Source: Nesterenkonia lacusekhoensis
GTDB taxonomy: Bacteria; Actinomycetota; Actinomycetes; Actinomycetales; Micrococcaceae
NCBI RefSeq assembly: GCF_017876395.1
Contig: NZ_JAGINX010000001.1
Span: 2,232,001-2,296,000 of the forward strand
DNA length: 64,000 bases
Reading direction: 5' to 3'
Shown here: piece by piece, positions 42,849 to 50,985 of the stretch
How the letters are laid out: every line of letters starts with the position of its first letter
Position numbering within the stretch: the first letter of the stretch is position 1
The notes under the pieces: generated by a model
Seen by the model: only the letters and a program-made list of their open reading frames with translations
The model's database searches: none
Told to the model about the DNA's origin: nothing
Made by a program: the position numbers and the translations under genes

Positions 42849-42879
42849 ATGGCGGGGTTCTTCAGATGCTCCGTGGCGG
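42849..42879 (+). repeat. Transposon left inverted repeat
   Basis: Matches the reverse complement of 53215-53245 with two differences. It starts 13 bases after the Abi stop codon. Confidence 0.88.
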
Positions 42880-42970
42880 CACATTGCCGCGAGTGACGGA
42901 ACCGGATGAGCTTCGCAGGACCACAAGGGGGTCCGTTTGCGGGACGCGATAATCACACTCGCGCGACCAC

Positions 42971-43579
42971 TTATCTCAAACGCTCGTCGGCGACCTGGTC
43001 GCCGCGATGGCGGCCGTACCATTGGGCTTGCTGAGCCATAACGTCGGCGAATGAGGTGTCGTCGGTTGCGCCGTAGACCGTGCCTTCGAAGTCGAGGTCG
43101 CGCTGGATCGCCCAGATCTTCTCGTGCTGGTCCGGAGATAGAACCTGGGCTGGGTCGCCAACGGCGACCCAGGCGATCGGCACCGTGGCATCGGCGGGCA
43201 GTGCCGTGTTGGCGTGCACGACGCCGTTGATGCGGACCTCGACCCGAGCAGCGAGCCGGCTCCCTGGGAACAGCGAGCAACCGGTGGCCAGAAAGCACTC
43301 TTCACCGATATTGGCGCCGTTGACGTGGGCGTGCGGACCGATCAGCACATTGTCGCCGATCTCGACCGGGTGGATGCCGCGTCCGCGTATCAGCGCGTTC
43401 TCCCTGATCACGCACCGGTGGCCAATGGTGACGCGGCCGTCCTCAGCCGTGACGACGGCACCGAACAACACGCGGGCCTCAGCGCCGATGTGGACGTCCC
43501 CGCACACCACCGCGTTCGGCGCAATGTAGGCATCGGGGTGAACCTGAGGCGTCGCCCCTCGATGGGTGATCAGCGGCAT
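42971..43579 (-). CDS. Gamma-class carbonic anhydrase family protein
   Basis: Left-handed beta-helix protein, 202 aa, of the gamma carbonic anhydrase/LbetaH family. Hexapeptide repeats run through residues 10-150 (AYIAPNAVVCGDV, VLFGAVVTAEDG). The zinc His residues are likely in IGHRCVIRE and IGPHAHVNG. It would hydrate CO2 or act as a related acyltransferase-fold protein. Start ATG 43579 has GGAGGTG five bases upstream. It directly follows a small gene on the same strand (stop 43584, four bases apart), so the two are probably co-expressed. Confidence 0.88.
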   Translation of the reverse strand: MPLITHRGATPQVHPDAYIAPNAVVCGDVHIGAEARVLFGAVVTAEDGRVTIGHRCVIRENALIRGRGIHPVEIGDNVLIGPHAHVNGANIGEECFLATGCSLFPGSRLAARVEVRINGVVHANTALPADATVPIAWVAVGDPAQVLSPDQHEKIWAIQRDLDFEGTVYGATDDTSFADVMAQQAQWYGRHRGDQVADERLR

Positions 43580-43583
43580 GGTT

Positions 43584-43859
43584 TCACCTCCTTTCGTCGA
43601 ACTCGGCATCGTGGATCCTAACCTCGGCAGCTTGCTCATCGAGCGACTGCCGGTACGCAACGCATCCGCGCATGAACTTCGGCCAGGGCGGGACGGCAAT
43701 GTCTGGATCGACCTGTTCGGGCAGGGTCCCCCAAAGATCGGGATGATGCCAGCACAAGTCATGCCCAGAACTGTCGCGATGCTCACGCACCGCGGTGCGA
43801 AGCTTCACCACCTCAGCCAGCAGCTCGTCTCGCGTCATGGCCTGCAGATCCTCATCCAT
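43584..43859 (-). CDS. Small conserved hypothetical protein
   Basis: Soluble protein of 91 aa from ATG 43859. The N-terminal helical part MTRDELLAEVVKLRTAVREH precedes a His/Trp-rich segment (CWHHPDLWGTLPEQ) and FMRGCVAYRQSLDEQ. I know no function. It lies immediately upstream of the carbonic anhydrase gene and looks like part of one cargo cassette. Confidence 0.7.
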   Translation of the reverse strand: MDEDLQAMTRDELLAEVVKLRTAVREHRDSSGHDLCWHHPDLWGTLPEQVDPDIAVPPWPKFMRGCVAYRQSLDEQAAEVRIHDAEFDERR

Positions 43860-43962
43860 ACACCCAGCCTGCTCCACCGAAGGTCAACGCGGCAAGATCG
43901 AGTCCGATTGCCGATCCCTAACTGGCACTCTGATGTCGTCAGCAGCTTCCAGGGCCAAGGTC

Positions 43963-44238
43963 TTATTTCTCTTTGGTGAAGACACTTGTTTCCGCCCTGT
44001 CGCGAAGTAGAACGCTCTTTGGCCCGAAGAGACCCACCCTGGCATCAACCGCCAAAGGACGCGGATGCGTGGCCCGCAGCCGTGTCGTACCCAGAAAGAG
44101 ACTACGTTGGTCAGCAACCTCGTGATTGACGATCAGCCGCACCCGATGCCAGAACACTGCTGCCTCGTCGAACTCCACCAACAGTTCCATGCCGTTGTGG
44201 TGTAGTGAGAACTGCTTCACTGTATCTCCTTGGTTCAT
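43963..44238 (-). CDS. Hypothetical protein
   Basis: Soluble protein of 91 aa. The start MNQGDTVKQFSLHH has AAGGAGATAC upstream, a good ribosome site. The sequence has alternating strands (MELLVEFDEAAVFWHRVRLI) but no motif that I recognise. It stands alone within transposon cargo. Confidence 0.6.
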   Translation of the reverse strand: MNQGDTVKQFSLHHNGMELLVEFDEAAVFWHRVRLIVNHEVADQRSLFLGTTRLRATHPRPLAVDARVGLFGPKSVLLRDRAETSVFTKEK

Positions 44239-44305
44239 ATTCGGAGGTGGCAGACCCTTGACCGGTCATGGCCCCATAACGGAGCACGGGTGGACCAGCC
44301 GTGGC

Positions 44306-44566
44306 TCACCGTTTCCGTCTCAAGTCCCTGACGAAAAACACTGCACCGATCAGCATTAAGACGATGCCGCTCCACCAGCCGATACTCTGAATGGTCTCAC
44401 CTGCACCGAAGTTCTCCGGCAGGATGAAGGCAAAGGTCGCCGCGATAAACCACCAGACGGTCCCCATGTCGCCGGAAGATTGACGGCGAACCCGTTCCTT
44501 ATCCTCGTCTACTTCATTGTCCTCGTCGACCGCATCTGTGCGGTGCTTATGCTCGTTCTCGGTCAT
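44306..44566 (-). CDS. Small two-helix membrane protein
   Basis: Protein of 86 aa. A charged N terminus (about 30 residues) is followed by helices GTVWWFIAATFAFILPE and GWWSGIVLMLIGAVFFV, then a basic end DLRRKR. Function unknown; cargo of the transposon. Confidence 0.65.
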   Translation of the reverse strand: MTENEHKHRTDAVDEDNEVDEDKERVRRQSSGDMGTVWWFIAATFAFILPENFGAGETIQSIGWWSGIVLMLIGAVFFVRDLRRKR

Positions 44567-44756
44567 CGACTTCGAGTCTAATCATCCCCACGAGTTCGAT
44601 ACCACAGTGTCAGAGCAGCGGCGGCGTCCCGGTGGCTGATCGCTTTACGGAACGACGGCTTACGCGGACAGCGCCTTGACCCCAAGAGCAGCGAAGGGAT
44701 GTCATAAGAGCGACACAATTTTGCTCTGTGACTACTTATCGTTGTATATTTACTAC

Positions 44757-45017
44757 ATGGAGCAGGGTAAAGAGTCTGGTGTGCCGCAGTTTTACTCTCG
44801 TGTTCCCGTGGTGCGAACTGAACGGGGCCTCAGCCGCAAGCAGCTGGCTGAGGCCGTCGGGGTGCATTATCAAACCATCGGCTCCCTGGAGCGAGGCGAG
44901 TACAGTCCCAGCCTTGTGCTTGCTCTTCGTATCGCTGAGGTGCTGAAAGTTCCCATCAATGCGGTCTTTTCACTGCGCCCTTTCGCCAGCATGGCAGACC
45001 AGATCTACAAGAACTGA
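44757..45017 (+). CDS. XRE-type small regulator (HTH_3)
   Basis: DNA-binding protein of 86 aa, nearly all one Cro/CI helix-turn-helix (LSRKQLAEAVGVHYQTIGSLERGEYSPSLV in two adjacent stretches), similar to YozG/YgzD regulators. ATG 44757 follows the AT-rich TTGTATATTTACTACATGG, a likely promoter/operator; no strong ribosome site, so a leaderless start is possible. The next gene, 57 bases on, encodes a four-helix membrane protein, a common regulator/membrane partner layout. Confidence 0.85.
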   Translation: MEQGKESGVPQFYSRVPVVRTERGLSRKQLAEAVGVHYQTIGSLERGEYSPSLVLALRIAEVLKVPINAVFSLRPFASMADQIYKN

Positions 45018-45074
45018 TCAGAAGTACCGGCGCAGCTTTACCCCGTAGGACATGTGACTGAGGAGGAAACATCG

Positions 45075-45566
45075 ATGACCCAGAGCCTCACCCGCCAGCA
45101 ACGACGAGCCGCCACTCTGGATGACCCCACTTTTGAAGGACTGCGAACACCACAGCGGCGAGCTCTGTTGTCTGCCGCGCTGCTTGGAATCCTGGCACTA
45201 GAGGCGGTCACCTTCACCCTCGCGGCCGCCGGATTCCTCCCAACCGCGGCGTTCTGGGCCATCCTCGCAGGACTGGTGGTCGGGCTGGTCATCATCCTTG
45301 GAGCCCTTAAATCCTCCACCAGGGGGATAGAAGAGCTCTCCCCAGCTGTCCTTGATGAGCGACAAAATCAGATTCGCGGGACGATCTACGCCACAGCGTA
45401 CCGGCTGGTGTCCTGGGTATTCGCAGCCACGGTGCTGATCTTGATGCTTGTGCAACTGGGTCCGTGGGAAGTGCCCGGTGTTCTGCCGCTGATCGTGGCC
45501 GTCATCTCCATGCAACTGGTCATCATCATCCCGACACTTCTCACAGCACGTCACCGCACACCCTAA
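45075..45566 (+). CDS. Four-helix membrane protein downstream of XRE regulator
   Basis: Protein of 163 aa with four hydrophobic helices (ALLGILALEAVTFTLAAAGFL, AILAGLVVGLVIILGAL, LVSWVFAATVLILMLVQL and LIVAVISMQLVIIIPTLL). The loop GIEELSPAVLDERQNQIRGT between helices 2 and 3 resembles DUF2178-like proteins. GAGGAGG precedes ATG 45075. Role unknown, probably controlled by the adjacent XRE protein. Confidence 0.75.
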   Translation: MTQSLTRQQRRAATLDDPTFEGLRTPQRRALLSAALLGILALEAVTFTLAAAGFLPTAAFWAILAGLVVGLVIILGALKSSTRGIEELSPAVLDERQNQIRGTIYATAYRLVSWVFAATVLILMLVQLGPWEVPGVLPLIVAVISMQLVIIIPTLLTARHRTP

Positions 45567-45575
45567 CGCTGGAGG

Positions 45576-45670
45576 CCGTGCCAGTTGGGGAACGGCTTAC
45601 GGTGCCCCTCCGAAGAGTGCCCTCGACGGTCATGTGGGCACCGAGGCTGTGCCAGTTGGGGATCGTTCAG
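45576..45670 (+). repeat. Direct repeat of GTGCCAGTTGGGGA
   Basis: Copies at about 45581 and 45650 continue as ACGGCTTACGG and TCGTTCAGCGG. Related strings occur at 44650, 46757 and 48116, all at gene borders in the transposon cargo. Confidence 0.5.
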
Positions 45671-45740
45671 CGGGATGACGCTAGGGGCTCTTCCACGGGC
45701 TGTGATGGTTCGATCGTCGTGGTTTCCCGGCGATCAGCTG

Positions 45741-46199
45741 TTAGACGTCGAAGCGGTGTGGGATGGTGTCGGTGCCCTCCCGGTACGGCCTGAAGCCGAT
45801 GGCCGAGTAGTAGGCCAGGGCAGGCGAGTTGTCGACGCCGATGCTCGCGTCGATATGCTTCAGCCCGGCGGCCTTTGCCGCTGTCAGAGACGCGGCAAAG
45901 AGGCGGCGACCTAATCCGCTTCGACCAGCGTCAGGGTGGATGTGCGTGCCGATGATCCCCCACCCCTCAGCCACGTCGTATGGGTTCCCTGGCCACGCCC
46001 GCTTGAGCGACTGGAAACCGACAACCTGGCCCTGCTGCTCGGCGACGGTGCACGCGACCCCATACTCCATGTCGAGGTAACGCTCGCGAACCAGCGCGAC
46101 GTCGACCGGGCTCGCCCGCAGGCCTGCGCGATAGATCGCGTTCTGCACCTCGGCCATATCCTCAGCGTCAGTAGCCCTTGCGGGCCGTATCTCGGTCAT
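45741..46199 (-). CDS. GNAT-family N-acetyltransferase
   Basis: Acetyl-CoA-dependent acetyltransferase, 152 aa. The acetyl-CoA motif A is GIIGTHIHPDAGRSGLGRRL (R/Q-x-x-G-x-G/A type) and the C-terminal motif B is ASIGVDNSPALAYYSAIGF. The start MTEIRPARATDAED is the standard beta-1 start. Substrate unknown; cargo gene. Confidence 0.9.
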   Translation of the reverse strand: MTEIRPARATDAEDMAEVQNAIYRAGLRASPVDVALVRERYLDMEYGVACTVAEQQGQVVGFQSLKRAWPGNPYDVAEGWGIIGTHIHPDAGRSGLGRRLFAASLTAAKAAGLKHIDASIGVDNSPALAYYSAIGFRPYREGTDTIPHRFDV

Positions 46200-46421
46200 G
46201 TGTCTATCCTGCTACATGGTCGCTACCCCGACAGAACTCGATTCGTCGTCATAACCAAAGCGTGCTGTCGGACGGGGCTGCTCGAAGGGAACTTCCCCTT
46301 CCTGCGGTAATCAGAGCGTGGGCGACCCAGACCACCTGCTGCTGTTCCGATAAACGATCCCTCCACAGGATGTACGGGCCTATCCAGTGAGCCCTCCAGA
46401 AAAAGATGCAGACTGGGCGCT

Positions 46422-46760
46422 ATGAATGACGTACTCGATGAACTGTTTGCCGCCGAGAACGCGCGCGACTGGACAACATTTCGTGCGCTTCTCCACCCCG
46501 AGGTCGAATGGACACTGATTGGATCCGGGACGACGTCCGTCGTTCACGGACGAGATGCTTACATGAACCGCCTCGAGGCGACCTACGAGTCTGCTCCTGA
46601 TGCAGAGTTCACGCTTCGCCGTTCACTTCGCAACGACGCGGGTTTGATCGTCACAGAGCTGATCGACAACCACGGGAACGTCTCGGTTGACGTGTTCGAT
46701 GTCCGCAATGGGCTCCTGCGACGGGAGTGGGAGTTCCTCCTCGGAGACGGCGCCCGTTGA
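46422..46760 (+). CDS. SnoaL/NTF2-like fold protein
   Basis: Small soluble protein of 112 aa with the cone-shaped NTF2 fold pattern: N-terminal helix LDELFAAENARDWTTF, the strand LHPEVEWTLIGSG, HGRDAYMNRLEATY, and terminal strands VDVFDVRNGLLRREWEF. It may be an isomerase, a hydrolase or only a binding protein. No partner gene is evident. Confidence 0.8.
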   Translation: MNDVLDELFAAENARDWTTFRALLHPEVEWTLIGSGTTSVVHGRDAYMNRLEATYESAPDAEFTLRRSLRNDAGLIVTELIDNHGNVSVDVFDVRNGLLRREWEFLLGDGAR

Positions 46761-46876
46761 GCGATCGGCTTACGGGGCAGCTGACTTTTCCGACGGTGGA
46801 GGAGGAACCCCCTGGCTGATGTTCCTTCGATCTGCACGCCTTGACTACTATGTACATCTGTCCATAGATTAAGAGT

Positions 46877-47194
46877 ATGGCTCTTCTGATGCTCGTGGCC
46901 GCGATTGCTTCCGGGGTGACCGGCACACTGTGCACCCGAGCTTCGCAGGGGCTGCGCCGGTGGGGCTACACACTCGGCGCAGTCGGGGCCTACGGCATAG
47001 CCACCGTGCTGCTGGCCCAGCTGGTGCTGCATCTTCCCATGGGCGTGGTCTATGCGGTCTGGACCGGAAGTGCGGCAGTGATCCTGCTGGCCATCGACAC
47101 ATGGGCCTACAAGGTCTCCACCACATGGTTTCAGCGGACCGGGATGCTGGTGACCTTGATCGGTGTGGCAATGCTGGGGACCGCACTGTCATGA
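46877..47194 (+). CDS. SMR transporter subunit 1 (lacks the membrane Glu)
   Basis: Four-helix small multidrug resistance protein, 105 aa. The helix-1 signature that normally reads AEVIGT is SGVTGT here, so the essential Glu14 is replaced by Gly13. Later motifs are normal (VVYAVWTGSAAVILL). The stop overlaps subunit 2's start as ATGA. It probably works only as a heterodimer with subunit 2, which keeps the Glu. Paired SMR proteins export cationic compounds; the actual substrate is unknown. Confidence 0.88.
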   Translation: MALLMLVAAIASGVTGTLCTRASQGLRRWGYTLGAVGAYGIATVLLAQLVLHLPMGVVYAVWTGSAAVILLAIDTWAYKVSTTWFQRTGMLVTLIGVAMLGTALS

Positions 47195-47574
47195 CCAGGC
47201 AGCTGAGCATCCGCGACCTGTGGCGAGGCTGGGCCTATGTATGGGCCACCGTCGCCCTGGAAGTGGTAGGCACCCTGGCGCTGCGCGCCTCAGAGGGCTT
47301 CACCCTCCCGGTGCCTGCTGTGATCGCCGTGGCCTGCTATGTGCTGACGATTCTCGTGCTCTCTCTGGCGCTGAAGGTGCTGCCGATGAGCCTGGTCTAC
47401 ATCATCTGGACCGGGGCAGGCACCACCGGGGTGGTGCTGTTCAGCGTGTGGATCTTCGACGAGACCATGACACTGTGGTCCTGGCTGGGAGTGCTGCTGG
47501 TGATCTGTGGTGTGACGATGATCAACACCCGACGACAAACCCCGCAGAAAGACACCGAGCATGGCCCGGCCTAG
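47191..47574 (+). CDS. SMR transporter subunit 2
   Basis: Four-helix SMR protein, 127 aa, with an N-terminal extension. The catalytic Glu24 sits in ALEVVGTLALRAS. The signature VYIIWTGAGTTGVVLF follows. Coupled to subunit 1 by ATGA overlap, and overlapping the TetR gene by 14 bases at its end, so the three form one operon. Confidence 0.9.
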   Translation: MTRQLSIRDLWRGWAYVWATVALEVVGTLALRASEGFTLPVPAVIAVACYVLTILVLSLALKVLPMSLVYIIWTGAGTTGVVLFSVWIFDETMTLWSWLGVLLVICGVTMINTRRQTPQKDTEHGPA

Positions 47575-48103
47575 AAACACACCGAACGACCCACAGCGCC
47601 GTCAACGAATCCTGGCAGTCACCATGGAGCTGCTGAAGGAGACCGGAATCGCCTCGGTGACCGCCCGCTCAGTCGCTACCCGAGCTGAGGTGCCGGTCGG
47701 GTCAGTCTCCTACTACTTCGACTCGGTGAAGGGTTTGCTGCTCCAAGCCAGCCAACAGCTGCTGGGCCGGCGAACTGCCCAGATCGCCGACTGGGACTAT
47801 CAAGACACCGGCGGCGATGCCCTGTTGGAACAGCTCGCTGAACTGATTCACCATCAGATCACTACCGGTCGATCCCTGACAGTGGTCTCCTACGAGCTCT
47901 ACCTACTGGGACTGCGTGACCCCGACTTCCAACAGATCAGCGCCCACACAGTAGGTGCCCTGCGCAACAAGCTGTTAGAGCACTTCCCCGCTAAACGTGC
48001 CTCCCACTTGGCCGCCACAGCCGATGGCTACCAGCTCCAAGCCCTCTTCGACCAGAAACCGCCCAGCGTGGCATCAATCCTCACCACCCTCAAGAGCGAA
48101 TGA
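47561..48103 (+). CDS. TetR/AcrR-family regulator of the SMR pair
   Basis: Regulator of 180 aa. The TetR helix-turn-helix is at about residues 13-60 (VTARSVATRAEVPVGSVSYY), with the hallmark SVSYYF end. The C-terminal half is the ligand domain. It overlaps SMR subunit 2, so it likely represses its own operon and responds to the exported compound. The start MARPRNTPNDPQRRQ fits family length. Confidence 0.88.
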   Translation: MARPRNTPNDPQRRQRILAVTMELLKETGIASVTARSVATRAEVPVGSVSYYFDSVKGLLLQASQQLLGRRTAQIADWDYQDTGGDALLEQLAELIHHQITTGRSLTVVSYELYLLGLRDPDFQQISAHTVGALRNKLLEHFPAKRASHLAATADGYQLQALFDQKPPSVASILTTLKSE

Positions 48104-48151
48104 ACCAACGCTTCCAGGCTGCCAGTTCGGGATCGGTAAACCGGACTGCGT

Positions 48152-48607
48152 TCACGAAGGAAAATATGATTGGTCCCGTATCATTGCGGTCTCGGGCTCA
48201 AACCGGACGAATAGCCAGTCGTCCGGCTGGTTCAGTCCGTCAACGAACCTCTCCTGGTCCCACTTCGCCATATCGTTGCCCAGATACTTCGCAAGGACCC
48301 GCTTTGCCCTCTCGAAATCCCATGGCTCCACTGTTGCTCGGCCTCTGAAGCTGACATGTTGGACCAGGCCATTTTCCACGTCGAAGTCAACGATTCCCAC
48401 AGCAGTTCGGGCGTCCTGTTGCACACGCTGTTGGAAGGTGTTCTCGGAAACCACGACGATGAACCATAGCGCATCGCTCTCCCACAGGAACCACAGGGGA
48501 ACGTCACGCGCCCCCTCCTCGGAAGACGTGGCGAGGTGGGCGAACAAGGGCCTGGTCAAGAACTCTTCCAAATCCATGTTCTCGGATCGTGTGCCAACAA
48601 TCTGCAT
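48152..48607 (-). CDS. Pyridoxamine 5'-phosphate oxidase-like FMN split-barrel protein
   Basis: Flavin-binding split-barrel protein of 151 aa from ATG 48607, chosen because GGAGG lies five to nine bases upstream. Strands run FLTRPLFAHLATSS, DVPLWFLWESDALWFIVVVSE, then RTAVGIVDFDVENGLVQHVS and the late WLFVRFEPE. Members use FMN or F420 to reduce or bind various small molecules; a specific role is not visible. Convergent with the TetR gene. Confidence 0.8.
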   Translation of the reverse strand: MQIVGTRSENMDLEEFLTRPLFAHLATSSEEGARDVPLWFLWESDALWFIVVVSENTFQQRVQQDARTAVGIVDFDVENGLVQHVSFRGRATVEPWDFERAKRVLAKYLGNDMAKWDQERFVDGLNQPDDWLFVRFEPETAMIRDQSYFPS

Positions 48608-49023
48608 TCCGCCTCCATACACTTTGAGGTCTAACCACACGGCTACGGAGTTCCGCCGATAAGCACATCGTTTCACGAGCACACCCCGACTCCCACGGGT
48701 CAACGCGATGCTTCCATGTCCCGTAAGCCCATCGGTCACCGAGCACGGCGACTGATCCTGCACCTGCCCACGGAATGGATACGGGCCGAAGCCTTCGGCA
48801 GGCTCTGGGCAGCCGCCCTGTGTCCACCACAGGCGGTGATTAGATGCTCATCATCCAGCCCTAAAGGACGCTCAGACCGGGATCAAAGGAAACCCGGAAA
48901 CTCCAAGTGGAACAGACCAGAGCGTGGCCGGGGCACTACCCGTAGCTCACTACCCGCAGTTCAATAGTTCAGCCACCCGGAAGAAGACCCATCAGTGGAT
49001 TCAGTTTTAGGAGTGCGAAGACT
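48608..49023. other. Gap without a supported gene
   Basis: About 415 bases between the FMN split-barrel gene and the small membrane protein gene. I see no ribosome site with a credible frame and no strong hairpin. It may hold the remains of a lost cargo gene. Confidence 0.5.
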
Positions 49024-49359
49024 CTATCCCTGAGGGACAACATTCCGCGATGGGGAAATTGCCCACAGTGACAGAGATGCAAAAGCTAGGGAGATGACGG
49101 CCAGCGCAAGGACCATTTCTCCTGACCAATCGAACCACGGTATAACCATGAAAGAGATAGCAATGACTCCGATCAGCGCGTACCTTGACTTGTCGTCGTT
49201 GATTGCTTCATCGCCCTCCTGTTTGACGGTCATTTCTATACCTAAGTAGAACAGCGCTCCGAACACCACGGCGATGCCGTAGTTCCAAGGATTATCCAAG
49301 AGCCCCAGCGTGAACAGGCACAGCCCAGCTGATCCGAAGACGAGGATCTTGTGCTTCAT
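49024..49359 (-). CDS. Small four-helix membrane protein (possible immunity protein)
   Basis: Protein of 111 aa with four hydrophobic helices (ILVFGSAGLCLFTLGLL, GIAVVFGALFYLGIEM, YALIGVIAISFMVIPW and LALAVISLAFASLSLW). It starts 22 bases after the secreted protein gene on the same strand; AGGAGCTG lies before the ATG. Its position suits an immunity or export partner for that protein. Inferred only. Confidence 0.7.
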   Translation of the reverse strand: MKHKILVFGSAGLCLFTLGLLDNPWNYGIAVVFGALFYLGIEMTVKQEGDEAINDDKSRYALIGVIAISFMVIPWFDWSGEMVLALAVISLAFASLSLWAISPSRNVVPQG

Positions 49360-49381
49360 TGCGGGTCAGCTCCTCTAGTGA

Positions 49382-49978
49382 TTAGTTGCAAGCGCGGTTG
49401 TAGTCAATGATTTCACCGGCAATGCCGTAGCCAATCGCGCAGGCAACAGCTGCCTTAGGTCCGAACAGGGCACACTTTCCTCCGTTAATGCTGATCCAGC
49501 TCAGTGCGGCGGTCCAAGCTGCTGGGCACTGAGGCATCGAGGCTGTCGTGGCTCCGTCTGTGCCGACTTGGAGCTCTTCCACTTTGTCCTCGTGGACGTG
49601 CCAGTAGTCTTCCCCGTCCTCGGTTGTTTCAGGAGTGATAACTCCGGCGTCCAGCATCTCCATCAGGCCGGTAAGAACTTGCTCATCCTCCACAGTGGCG
49701 GCAAGGACTTCGGCATCTGCAGCGCGATCGTTCAGAGATGCCTCTCCGGGGAGACTTTGGAAGGATTCAGTGTTCAAAACCAAGTCAGTTCTATTCTCAA
49801 AACCTTCGGGGTCTTCAGCTTGAGCCTGCTCGATAACCTCCTCAGCGACGACAGAGATATCGTCGATTTCGTCTAGCGGCTCCGCATTGGCTGTTGCTGC
49901 TGGCGCAACGGCCAGCGTAGAAGTGGCCAGCAAACCAGTCATGGCAAGGATAGTTGCGAATCTTCTTTTGATACTCAT
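49382..49978 (-). CDS. Secreted protein with Cys-rich hydrophobic C terminus (bacteriocin-like)
   Basis: Exported protein of 198 aa. A clear signal peptide (FATILAMTGLLATSTLAVAPAATANA cut as two stretches around residue 30) is followed by an acidic proregion of about 115 residues. The last 48 residues hold three more Cys after CPAAW and a hydrophobic Gly/Ala helix (AAVACAIGYGIAGEIIDYNR). This precursor-like layout resembles halocin C8-type bacteriocin proteins, though I cannot show homology. The upstream region is AT-rich, unlike its neighbours. Confidence 0.72.
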   Translation of the reverse strand: MSIKRRFATILAMTGLLATSTLAVAPAATANAEPLDEIDDISVVAEEVIEQAQAEDPEGFENRTDLVLNTESFQSLPGEASLNDRAADAEVLAATVEDEQVLTGLMEMLDAGVITPETTEDGEDYWHVHEDKVEELQVGTDGATTASMPQCPAAWTAALSWISINGGKCALFGPKAAVACAIGYGIAGEIIDYNRACN

Positions 49979-50378
49979 CTCTGAGAACCCCCAGAACTAC
50001 TTATAATTAATTAAATCAATAATCACTCACAAGGAATCTCCTTGTCTGTTGGATGCTACTAACGCCGTAGATTCCTGTCACCAGCTCAACAGAGAGTTAA
50101 CACAATTGTTATATCAGTCACATATAAACTGATCAAAAACTGAAGATAAGCTGGGCATGCACTCTGTCGCGGCGCGCGGCCTAGTCTCGCTTGGGCCCAC
50201 TGCCAGGATGTGCAGAGAGGCCTCCCTAAACAGAGCTCTCGGGTGTCCGGTGAGCCAACCTCGACCGGACACACCCACTCCCGACATGGGAGCCCGGCAG
50301 CATGCCTGGCGGGGTGTCCCGTAAGACCCGTCCGGTGAACTGTTCGGTGACGGGTCCTTATATGACACACTGGGGAGC
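49979..50378. other. AT-rich promoter zone and candidate res site before tniR
   Basis: From 49990 to 50135 the sequence is AT-rich (TTATAATTAATTAAATC) and probably drives the secreted protein gene. From 50240 to 50360 two inverted repeats precede the resolvase gene. No gene is supported. Confidence 0.5.
50243..50356. promoter_or_regulatory. Candidate resolvase (res) subsites
   Basis: GTGTCCGGT / ACCGGACAC (50243-50272) and GACCCGTC / GACGGGTC (50325-50356) are two inverted repeats of roughly 30 bp placed just upstream of the serine resolvase start, the usual position of res. Confidence 0.5.
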
Positions 50379-50975
50379 ATGTCTCCGATGAAGATCGGTT
50401 ATGCCCGGGTCTCCACCGACGAGCAGGACCTCACTGCGCAGCGCGACGGTCTCGCTGACCTCGGGGTCGATCCCAAGCGCATCTATGTCGATCACGGGCT
50501 CACGGGACGCAACGCCGACCGTGGCGGTCTGCGGCAGGCGCTAGCGGCGTGCCGGGATGGCGATACCTTCGTGGTCACCAAGCTCGACCGGTTGGCACGT
50601 TCCGTACGGGATGCTCACGAGATTGCCGATGACCTCGCGTCCCGCGAGGTGAAACTCAGCATCGCCGGGTCGGTGTATGACCCGACGGACCCGATGGGCA
50701 AGCTGTTGTTCAACGTGCTGGCAATGGTCGCCGAGTTCGAAGCTGACCTCATCCGTGCCCGCACCCGCGAGGGGATGAAGGTCGCCAAGGCCAAGGGCCG
50801 ACTGCGAGGGAAGTCTCCGAAACTCAATCCCCGCCAGGAGGCTCACCTCGTCCAACTGCATGCCGCCAAGGAGCACACCGTCGGCGAGCTGGCCGAGCTG
50901 TTCAGCGTCGGCCGCTCCACGGTCTACCGTGCCCTGGAGCGCGCGCAGCGTGGCCGCGAGAGCGTCGTGCAGTAG
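50379..50975 (+). CDS. tniR: Serine resolvase/invertase of the transposon
   Basis: Serine recombinase of 198 aa. The catalytic Ser is in IGYARVSTDEQD near residue 13, with the Arg motif TKLDRLARSVRDA and the helix end FEADLIRARTREGM. The C-terminal helix-turn-helix is VGELAELFSVGRSTVYRAL. It would resolve cointegrates formed by replicative transposition. The next gene, tniA, starts 10 bases on. Confidence 0.92.
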   Translation: MSPMKIGYARVSTDEQDLTAQRDGLADLGVDPKRIYVDHGLTGRNADRGGLRQALAACRDGDTFVVTKLDRLARSVRDAHEIADDLASREVKLSIAGSVYDPTDPMGKLLFNVLAMVAEFEADLIRARTREGMKVAKAKGRLRGKSPKLNPRQEAHLVQLHAAKEHTVGELAELFSVGRSTVYRALERAQRGRESVVQ

Positions 50976-50985
50976 GTGCGCGGCG

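Noticed and set aside
45567-48145. Integron cassette array with attC sites
   Set aside because: Border strings do not show the RYYYAAC/GTTRRRY core sites and there is no integron integrase; gene orientation is mixed.
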